DNA from: Alistipes sp.
Lineage (GTDB): Bacteria; Bacteroidota; Bacteroidia; Bacteroidales; Rikenellaceae
Length of the DNA: 6,823 nucleotides
Direction of reading: 5' to 3'
NCBI GenBank assembly: GCA_017391185.1
Contig: JAFOZN010000174.1
Coordinates: forward strand, 1-6,823
The notes below the pieces were generated by a model. The model worked only from the letters and a program-made list of their open reading frames with translations. It did not search any database and had not been told where the DNA came from. The translations under genes and the position numbers were made by a program. Positions 1 to 6,467 of the stretch are shown one piece after another. Position 1 is the stretch's first letter; every line of letters starts with the position of its first letter.

Positions 1-678
1 ATTTATGGCAAAATGCGAAGCAAAAATCGCACCTATCACATTGCCTATGCCGTGCCAAAGGCCATAGACGTAATCCACTTGATCGTTCATTATGAATACT
101 ATGAGCGAGAATGGGGTAGCGGCGAAGATTATAAAGCCCTTGATGACGTTGGCTGTGATGATATCAAGTTTCATTGACCAAATCGTAACTGCCAAAATCA
201 CATATCCCAATCCGATGTAGATATATCCGCCGTAGAATCCAATCAGAAGAAACCACAGATAGTGCAGAGGCTTAATCTGCAGGGCGTGCCCTCCATGAAT
301 ATGAGGGTGCTTGTGGCTATTGTCGAATATCATATAGACCAAGACAATGGTCAATACCACCGCCATGCAAATCTTGAAAGTTGTGTCGCTGATATGTGTA
401 GCGACCATCGATCCCATGACGTTTCCAATAATTGCGGGGATTGATAGCTTCACTCCGCTTTTGATGTTGAGCATTCTTTTGCGCAAGAATGTCAGCGATG
501 AGGTTAGGTTTTGCAACACTACGGCGATACGGTTCGTGCCGTTTGCCACACCAATAGGCAAGCCAAGTACAGTAAAGAGTGTCATGGTGATAATTGCTCC
601 ACCTCCTGCCAAGGTGTTGATTATCCCCACGATAATACCCGATACTACCAACATTATTATGATACTGCTCTCGCCCAT
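1..678 (-). CDS. TauE/SafE-family membrane transporter, C-terminus cut by window edge
   Basis: This is a multi-pass inner-membrane protein of the TauE/SafE family (sulfite exporter or anion permease type). The frame is open for 226 codons from ATG at 678 to the left edge; family members are usually around 250 residues, so only the last few tens of residues should be missing. Hydrophobic segments are visible at about residues 5-20, 28-45, 78-93, 103-118, 138-165 and 180-198. The first repeat carries the family signature NTLAGGG (21-27), followed by GLPIGVANGTNR (39-50); the second repeat has GFYGGY (147-152) and GLGY. An in-frame TAG lies three codons upstream of the ATG, so only TTG at 681 is an alternative start. 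A His-rich loop (residues 122-131) lies between the two halves. The gene has its own candidate promoter and follows a terminator, so it is probably transcribed separately from the enzymes upstream. The family assignment is strong; the substrate cannot be read from sequence. Confidence 0.9.
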   Translation of the reverse strand, partial: MGESSIIIMLVVSGIIVGIINTLAGGGAIITMTLFTVLGLPIGVANGTNRIAVVLQNLTSSLTFLRKRMLNIKSGVKLSIPAIIGNVMGSMVATHISDTTFKICMAVVLTIVLVYMIFDNSHKHPHIHGGHALQIKPLHYLWFLLIGFYGGYIYIGLGYVILAVTIWSMKLDIITANVIKGFIIFAATPFSLIVFIMNDQVDYVYGLWHGIGNVIGAIFASHFAIN

Positions 679-716
679 CAATATTTTCTATATATAAAAC
701 CTCGTTACAATAGTTG

Positions 717-748
717 TAAAAATACAAAAAAAATGATAATGCACAAAA
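717..748 (-). promoter_or_regulatory. Candidate Bacteroidota-type promoter for the TauE/SafE gene
   Basis: On the minus strand, TTTTG (748-744) is followed after 19 nt by TATTTTTA (724-717). This resembles the Bacteroidota primary sigma factor pattern of a TTTG-like -33 element and a TAnnTTTG -7 element, with one mismatch in the last base of the -7 box. The ATG at 678 would then have a leader of about 30 nt. The region is very A/T-rich, so a chance match is possible; position and spacing are the main support. Confidence 0.4.
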
Positions 749-841
749 CAAAACCCTCCGATAAGCGTAAAAAAGTTCTTAATTTTCACATTTTGCTTCT
801 GGATTATAATCTAATGCACCTTGAATAATAACAAATAAAAA

Positions 842-866
842 GCCCCAAACCAACAATGGATGGGGC
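842..866 (-). terminator. Rho-independent terminator after the triple-domain esterase
   Basis: On the minus strand, GCCCCA (866-861) pairs perfectly with TGGGGC (847-842). A further inner CCA/TGG pairing (859-857 with 852-850) closes a 4-nt loop. The 3' arm runs directly into TTTTTATTTGTT. The stem begins 26 nt after the TAA stop of the esterase (893-895) and lies well before the TauE/SafE start, so it most likely ends the transcript carrying the rhamnosidase and esterase. A flanking AA/TT pair beyond a bulged G may lengthen the stem slightly. Confidence 0.88.
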
Positions 867-892
867 CTTAAAATAGATTACTGAGTGAATTA

Positions 893-2995
893 TTACTCTG
901 AAATTATCTTGGCGATTTTCTCACTCCATAGCTTGTAACCCTCTGCGCTTAGATGGAGATAGTCACCTGCGTACAACTCCTTTTTTAAAGAGCCGTCACC
1001 ATTTACAAACCAAGTCGTAGGGTTGATATACTCTACGCCCTTGAGTTTTGTCTTTGCGAGTATTGAGTGAATCTTGTCACATGCCACGCGATTATAAGAA
1101 TTCTTCTCCAAACCAGCTGGGAGCAATCCAAAGAGGATTATTTTTGCCTGTGGCATCTGCGCTTTTGCCTCCAATGCGCAAGCGATGATACCCTGAGCAA
1201 TATCCTCAGCCTTATCGCCAGCAGTTACGTTGTTGATACCTATCGTGATTACAACATTCTCAGGCTTGCAGCGGTTGTAATTGCCCTTCTTTAATCTCCA
1301 CAATAGATTCTGCGTCCTGTCGCCCGAAATTCCTGCGCTCTCCCAAAGATTGATGCCTACAGCCTGATCCATCGCCGCCTTGCCTTGATAGCTTGTGATC
1401 TTTGTGCGGTTGCCACCAAATCCCTGAGTGATAGAGTTACCAAGTAACAGAACTTTCAGCTCTTTACCCTCCAATGTGGTCTCTATGTCATTGGCTATTG
1501 CATGCCACTCGGTACCTTTTTGCCAACCAGCCGCCATGCGGTATTCGTTACCGGGCGCAGGGTAAGCACACATATTCTTCTTGCGACCTAACTCTTCGAG
1601 GATAAAGTTTACTATCGGCTCTGGGTTATTCAGCGAGTGGGGGTGATGGCCCACACCAGGCTTGTGAATCACATTGAGCTTATATCCATATTTAGCCAAT
1701 CGCTCTTCAAAAACTGCGGTGTTCTCTGCGACAGGAACTCCTGTGTCGGCATCGCCCACAACGTGCAACATCGGAATCTTCGATTTGGCCATCTTCTTGG
1801 CGTGGTCTATAGGGTTCTGCGCCCAAGCCTCCACCTGCTCGTTGCTTGTGAAACCATAAGCCTTCATCAAGGCTTCTATGTTTCTATCGTTACCATCTTT
1901 TGTGCCGTAACCCACAGGCCAGCTCTTGATATCCATCACAGGTGCATCGACATAGATACAAGCAACCTTATCTGTGTTCCTTGCGCTCCAATTATATACG
2001 ATCAATCCACCGCGACTCATGCCCTCCAATACTGCTTTCTTGCTTAATCCAGCTTTGGTAGCTAATTTATAGAACTCGTCCCAGCGATCAATAGCTTCTT
2101 GATTGCCGAATAGATCTCCTACCTCACAATATGTCAGATGAAATCCCTGCTCCAAAAGCTCAATGTCAGTCTGTGGCTCATGTCCCCAGAAACGAGCACG
2201 CCAAATCCAAGGATTACCCACTGCGGTGTGGTATGGCTTTACGATGTAGTACTTTACTCCGTTGTTGTCGTATTCATAACCCTTAAACCCATGAAAATTA
2301 AACTCTCCGCTTGGCTTGAGCGCAAAGTTTGAGATTATATCTACATCCGAAGCGGTCTCCAATGTGAGATATTTGTACATCTTCATCGCGATTCTGCCTG
2401 CTCCGATAGCCGATGGGTGTAACCTATCGGGCATAAGATACTGCTCCCACTTATCGCCAAAGAGGTTGTGTAGATTTATAATATCCAAACCTCTTTCGTT
2501 TGCAGTCTGAGTGATTACGGGTATCATCTCATTTGAGATGACGGCATCGGGATGATCCTTTAGGAAGAAACTGCGTACTGGAGTCATCAAAATCACTCTT
2601 GGCTTAGAGGGCAGATTGCGATAAGTATCCACAAACTTGCGATACTCCTCTGGAAAGAGATGTCTTTGATTGACGTTGCGGTTGGCCGCGGCGTTTGTTC
2701 CCATCTTGATAAAAACGATGTCTGGATTATACGCCAAAGACTCTTTGTATTGCTGTGTCTTGATGTATGCCTGATTGCCATTGCTGAGTACGGTGGTCGC
2801 CGAGACTCCGAAATTTTTAACCTCATATTCTTCGCCCAACAAAGCCTGTAATTGCGAGGGATAGCTATTCTGTTGGTTGTTGTTTATACCCGCGCCGTAG
2901 GTGATGCTATTTCCTACGCATGCGACTTTGATTTTCTGTGCGTATGACTCTATGCTGAGCATCAAACATAGAGCGATAAAAATCATCCGTTTCAT
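893..2995 (-). CDS. Secreted three-domain esterase: SGNH, alpha/beta hydrolase, SGNH
   Basis: A 700-residue exported hydrolase with three catalytic units. The type I signal peptide (1-19) has a basic start, hydrophobic core and SYA cleavage site before Q20. SGNH domain 1 (about 21-212) has nucleophile S30 in GNSIT, G63, N101 in MGTN and D190/H193 in DRLHP. The alpha/beta hydrolase (about 225-470) has elbow GMSRG with S327, D415 in GDADTG and H450 in GVGHHPH. SGNH domain 2 (about 485-698) resembles platelet-activating-factor acetylhydrolase-like proteins: S521 in GNSIT, GISGDRTQN (555-563), N588 in IGINN and D678/H681 in DYLHL. ATG at 2995 is chosen because it gives a clean signal peptide after A-rich sequence; a GTG at 3022, 1 nt after the rhamnosidase stop, would add nine residues before it. 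Following a GH78 rhamnosidase suggests deacylation or de-esterification of a rhamnose-containing glycan, probably in the periplasm. The folds and triads are well supported; the exact ester bonds are unknown. Confidence 0.93.
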   Translation of the reverse strand: MKRMIFIALCLMLSIESYAQKIKVACVGNSITYGAGINNNQQNSYPSQLQALLGEEYEVKNFGVSATTVLSNGNQAYIKTQQYKESLAYNPDIVFIKMGTNAAANRNVNQRHLFPEEYRKFVDTYRNLPSKPRVILMTPVRSFFLKDHPDAVISNEMIPVITQTANERGLDIINLHNLFGDKWEQYLMPDRLHPSAIGAGRIAMKMYKYLTLETASDVDIISNFALKPSGEFNFHGFKGYEYDNNGVKYYIVKPYHTAVGNPWIWRARFWGHEPQTDIELLEQGFHLTYCEVGDLFGNQEAIDRWDEFYKLATKAGLSKKAVLEGMSRGGLIVYNWSARNTDKVACIYVDAPVMDIKSWPVGYGTKDGNDRNIEALMKAYGFTSNEQVEAWAQNPIDHAKKMAKSKIPMLHVVGDADTGVPVAENTAVFEERLAKYGYKLNVIHKPGVGHHPHSLNNPEPIVNFILEELGRKKNMCAYPAPGNEYRMAAGWQKGTEWHAIANDIETTLEGKELKVLLLGNSITQGFGGNRTKITSYQGKAAMDQAVGINLWESAGISGDRTQNLLWRLKKGNYNRCKPENVVITIGINNVTAGDKAEDIAQGIIACALEAKAQMPQAKIILFGLLPAGLEKNSYNRVACDKIHSILAKTKLKGVEYINPTTWFVNGDGSLKKELYAGDYLHLSAEGYKLWSEKIAKIISE

Positions 2996-3023
2996 ATATA
3001 GTAATTTTTCTTTTGGTATCACT

Positions 3024-5675
3024 CTACTTTGTGAGTACTATATGGTGCACTCCGCTCTCCAATTCAATGCATTGAGCCACGCTCTGCTCTTTGCTATTGA
3101 TTGTACACTTTGTAGCCTTGCATGGCAAATAGAGAGTTGCTGTTGAGTTTGCTGGGATTGTAATATCCAAATCTACGCTCTGCTCTCCCACATGCCAAGC
3201 TGATGAGATTGTACCGTAAGGTGACTCCTTGCTCACCTTAGTCCACTCCACACCCTGAGGAATCTGAGGCTTGAGTATAATGTGCTTGTATCCTGCGCTC
3301 TTTTCATCTGGAAGAATACCGCCCATGGCCTGAATGAACCATGCGCCAATGCCGTTGAAGCAGTTGTGTATGCGGCTACGACCAGCACCCCACTCCTCCC
3401 AAGTTGCGGTTGCTCCGTTGTCTATCATATAGAGATAGCCAGGGTAGTCGCGCTTCTTGAGCATGTTATACATGAGTGAAGTCTGCTCGAAATCTGTAGC
3501 CCAATCTGTGAGAATCTGTACTCCCACCAAACCTACTCCTATGTGGCTGTTGCGTGGATCATTGTTTATAAGCTCTGTTGTCTTCTTCTCAATATCCTCA
3601 GGCGCGATACCTGCCAAGAGTGGATATATCATGTCGATCTGAGTGCCTGTGCCGTACTCTCCACTCTGAGGCTTGTAGAATTTCTCGTGGATAAGCTTAT
3701 TGATAGCCTCATATTGTGCCTTATACTCTTTGGCATCCTCTGGCTTGCCCAATTCAGTAGCAATCTTTGACATTACATCTAAGCAGTAACTTACATAACA
3801 GTTGCTCACCAACGCTACCGACTCCTTGTTCTGGTAATCCACTCCATGTGGAGAGAGCCAGTCGCCCAAATACCACCAGCGGTATTCTACATTCTCCCAC
3901 TCCTGCAATAATCCATTCACCGAGAATTTCTTGACATATCCCAACCATTTTTGCATCTGAGGATAGTGTCGCTCCAAAAGACGCTTGTCGCCGTAGTTCA
4001 GATATGTCTGCCAAGATGCAGTGATGATGAATCCACACCAATATGGACCACCGCCAGCTTTATAAGGATTAGGTACGCAGTGGGGCATACCTCCATCCTC
4101 CTGCTGACAATCCTCCCACATCTGCATCCAGTTCTGATACAGAGGCGCAGCATCATACATAGCCTGGAATGTGCGACACGAAGAGTTACCATCTCCACCA
4201 TAACCCATGCGCTCATATTGTGGACAATCTACCACATAACCTCCCCAAGCCAATTTTTTGAATGTGTTCTTGATTAGCTCGTATATCGCCACCATATCTT
4301 TGTCCGAACTATCAAATGTCGAAGCATCCTTATAAGTGGCACAAATAGGTAAACCTGTAATGGCTTTTGGAGCCTGATTTAGCCCCGTAATGCGCATATA
4401 TTGGAATCCGTGGTGGTTGAATTTATTACTGAAGGATTCATTCTTTTTGCCCGAAGCAATATAATGATCTTCATAGTTTATGCTGTTGCCATCTTGTGGA
4501 CTGAAGTTCCCTTCATTATCTACTCTGTCGCTATATTCTATCTTGATTTGATCACCTTGGCTTAGCTGTGGAAAGTCAATATCCACCCATCCGTTCATAG
4601 TCTTGCCCATATCGACAAACCAAGTGCTGTCATCGACCTGTCGCACCTCTTTAGCTGCAAAATGCTCCAAAATATGGTTTGGCTCACACATCTGTGGTGA
4701 GGTCTTCATTGGTGGTACTTGAGCCACCCATACCTTTTGCCATTGTAGCGCATTGAGAGTTGAGGAGCGCATATCCTTCAAAATCTTGTTGCCATCGAGG
4801 CTCTCTCCGCCAAATTGGTTTGGATGCCAACTTCCCGATCCAACTTCGCTATAGCAACTCTCTATGCCCATCCAACTTGCGTCAGAATAGAGTACGGGCG
4901 TAGCCTTGCTATCTAAGATGCAATCCAACTCTACTCTTGCTAATGGACCTTCGTGTACGGCATTGAAAGTCTCTTTGCGATACCAACCTCTGCCGAGCCA
5001 TACTACCAAATCATTCTCTCCACGCTTCAGGTATGGTGTGATGTCATAAGTTACCGACAATGAACGTGTATCCAACTCTGATACCGCAGGTGCAAGCACA
5101 TTATCTCCGACACGTTTGCCGTTGAGATAGAGTTCATGATAACCCAATGAATTGATGTGTATAAGATGTGTGAGACCCTTCTCGCTTACCTCGAACTGCT
5201 TTCTGAGCATCGGTACTTTGCAATCTTTGACGCCTATCCACTCACTCTTAGACCACATTTCGTTGGATAGGATACCTATGCCAAAGCGTTGTGGCTTGCT
5301 CCATGCTGATACGTTGCCATGGTTATCCCACACTCTTACCTTCCAAAAGGCCAACGAACGAGGTTGCAATCCTGCACCTGCGTACTTAACCATCACCGAC
5401 TCATCGCTCGCTATCTTGCCCGAAGACCAGATGTCGGCTTGGTCATTTTTCAAAAGTTGCTCGTTGCTTGCCACCATAATCTCATAATGAGTTTGATTGG
5501 TAGCATTCAAAGCAGAATTAATCTTCCAACTAAAGTGGGGTGTAGTTGAGTCTATTGCCAATGGATTCTCCAGATTCTCACATCTGAGATCATATAGCTG
5601 TAAAGATTCGCTTTTGCATCCTACAAGCACAAGGACTAAAGCAGACAGTGTGAGTAGTAGGGTTATCTTCTTCAT
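3024..5675 (-). CDS. GH78-family alpha-L-rhamnosidase, lipoprotein
   Basis: An 883-residue inverting glycoside hydrolase expected to release terminal alpha-L-rhamnose. It begins with a lipoprotein signal (lipobox LVGC, lipidated C20; next residues KSES), so it is membrane-anchored, possibly at the cell surface. An N-terminal Ig-like domain (about 25-132) is followed by the Bac_rhamnosid_N beta domain (about 150-330; LYLNGKRVG and GRGWY are typical), a second beta domain (about 345-445), the (alpha/alpha)6 barrel (about 455-785) and a C-terminal beta domain (about 790-880). In the barrel, DCPQYERMGYGGD (483-495) carries the probable general acid E488; GDWL lies at 604-607; ATWEEWG (757-763) carries the candidate base E760, and H770 follows in SRIHNCFNG. 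The length is normal for the family and nothing looks broken. The ATG at 5675 starts directly at the signal sequence, 26 nt after the methyltransferase. The triple esterase follows at once, implying an acylated rhamnoside substrate. Rhamnogalacturonan I or II, arabinogalactan and plant glycosides all remain possible. Confidence 0.95.
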   Translation of the reverse strand: MKKITLLLTLSALVLVLVGCKSESLQLYDLRCENLENPLAIDSTTPHFSWKINSALNATNQTHYEIMVASNEQLLKNDQADIWSSGKIASDESVMVKYAGAGLQPRSLAFWKVRVWDNHGNVSAWSKPQRFGIGILSNEMWSKSEWIGVKDCKVPMLRKQFEVSEKGLTHLIHINSLGYHELYLNGKRVGDNVLAPAVSELDTRSLSVTYDITPYLKRGENDLVVWLGRGWYRKETFNAVHEGPLARVELDCILDSKATPVLYSDASWMGIESCYSEVGSGSWHPNQFGGESLDGNKILKDMRSSTLNALQWQKVWVAQVPPMKTSPQMCEPNHILEHFAAKEVRQVDDSTWFVDMGKTMNGWVDIDFPQLSQGDQIKIEYSDRVDNEGNFSPQDGNSINYEDHYIASGKKNESFSNKFNHHGFQYMRITGLNQAPKAITGLPICATYKDASTFDSSDKDMVAIYELIKNTFKKLAWGGYVVDCPQYERMGYGGDGNSSCRTFQAMYDAAPLYQNWMQMWEDCQQEDGGMPHCVPNPYKAGGGPYWCGFIITASWQTYLNYGDKRLLERHYPQMQKWLGYVKKFSVNGLLQEWENVEYRWWYLGDWLSPHGVDYQNKESVALVSNCYVSYCLDVMSKIATELGKPEDAKEYKAQYEAINKLIHEKFYKPQSGEYGTGTQIDMIYPLLAGIAPEDIEKKTTELINNDPRNSHIGVGLVGVQILTDWATDFEQTSLMYNMLKKRDYPGYLYMIDNGATATWEEWGAGRSRIHNCFNGIGAWFIQAMGGILPDEKSAGYKHIILKPQIPQGVEWTKVSKESPYGTISSAWHVGEQSVDLDITIPANSTATLYLPCKATKCTINSKEQSVAQCIELESGVHHIVLTK

Positions 5676-5701
5676 TTTAAGTAGTGTTTAGGTTGTGAAG
5701 A

Positions 5702-6466
5702 TTATTTCTGAGCTATAAAATAGAGATCAAAACTCTTCGCCGATAGCTCTCCTATATTGTAATCATCCATCGTGATGGAAGTAGTCAAATCTTGATTTGA
5801 TTTGAGTAGTCTGCGGCGATTTATACGGTTGAGTATGTCGTATGGGATTTGCAAAATCCATCTTGGCAGACGGTGCTGAAGATCCAGAATGTCGAAGCGT
5901 GTAATGCGCTCTACGCCCTTGCGGTTTGCCTCGTAATACTCCATAATCTTTTGGTTGCCATTTACTCCAAGCATCTCAACTTCGCTAAACTCACTTTTTA
6001 GGAGTTCTCGCAACTCCTCTCCACGATACTCTCTTACGTGCCAAGGGTTGCGTGTGAGTGACATGGGGGCATTAGGAGTAGAGACAATAAATTTACCACC
6101 CTTTTTCAATACTCGGCTTACCTCTTTTACAAACTCTTTGTCTTGTTTGATATGCTCTATGACCTGAAACGAGATTACATAGTCGAAACTCTCATCCTCG
6201 AATTGCAAGGGCGGTGCCACCATCTGTCGAAAAGATGTATTCTCAGGCAAAGTCTCAGCGTATGCTTCGCTTTTGTCTATTGTGATAAACTCCTTGGCCG
6301 AGGGTGCAACTACTTTGATTCCGTAGCCCATACCTGTACCTATCTCCAAGACTCTGCCAGAGACAATCTCAGCGGCTCTGTGGTAAGCCAATATAGAACG
6401 CTGGAAGACGTAGTTGTCCGAAGCATCATGAGCCGAAACTCTCTCTGCTGTGTGAAGTTTTGCCAT
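5702..6466 (-). CDS. Class I SAM-dependent methyltransferase, Methyltransf_11 type
   Basis: A 254-residue cytoplasmic methyltransferase with no signal peptide. The Rossmann-like SAM-binding domain (about 36-130) shows motif I VLEIGTGMGYG (39-49), the acidic residue D64 ending strand 2 (FITIDKS), DYVISFQVIEHI (95-106) for strand 4, and LKKGGKFIVSTPN (120-132) for strand 5. The conserved N-terminus (HTAERVSAHDASDNYVFQRS) and a C-terminal segment rich in aromatic and basic residues (about 199-222, RLPRWILQIPYDILNR then RRRLL) lie outside the generic fold and suggest one specific Bacteroidota subfamily. The substrate is not identifiable; comparison with UbiG/UbiE-like enzymes rests only on the shared fold. 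The ATG at 6466 lies 1 nt after the stop of the upstream S1-domain gene, implying translational coupling, and the GH78 gene begins 26 nt downstream. Confidence 0.92.
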   Translation of the reverse strand: MAKLHTAERVSAHDASDNYVFQRSILAYHRAAEIVSGRVLEIGTGMGYGIKVVAPSAKEFITIDKSEAYAETLPENTSFRQMVAPPLQFEDESFDYVISFQVIEHIKQDKEFVKEVSRVLKKGGKFIVSTPNAPMSLTRNPWHVREYRGEELRELLKSEFSEVEMLGVNGNQKIMEYYEANRKGVERITRFDILDLQHRLPRWILQIPYDILNRINRRRLLKSNQDLTTSITMDDYNIGELSAKSFDLYFIAQK

Positions 6467-6467
6467 A

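Noticed and set aside
317..751. A 144-codon minus-strand open frame overlapping the transporter
   Set aside because: It is out of frame with the TauE/SafE reading, and its translation is rich in His, Tyr, Arg and Asn with no family resemblance. The overlapping frame gives a coherent membrane protein with family signatures, so this one is a shadow.
511..828. Plus-strand open frame of about 105 codons running into the intergenic region
   Set aside because: It lies antisense to the transporter's N-terminal half, has a low-complexity tail from A-rich intergenic DNA, and shows no recognisable motif.
2524..2541. Palindrome TCATCTCA-TT-TGAGATGA
   Set aside because: The 8-nt arms are perfect, but it sits inside the first SGNH domain where the codons encode ordinary residues (VISNEM). 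There is no second copy and no promoter nearby, so chance within coding sequence is the simpler reading.
893..5675. A complete polysaccharide utilization locus
   Set aside because: Two exported enzymes fit such a locus, but no SusC/SusD pair, hybrid two-component system or sigma/anti-sigma pair is present in the window.
5676..5760. Possible separate promoter for the GH78 gene
   Set aside because: TTTTG and TA-rich stretches occur near the end of the methyltransferase, but none has both an acceptable -7 box and 19-21 nt spacing. The evidence is too weak to annotate.
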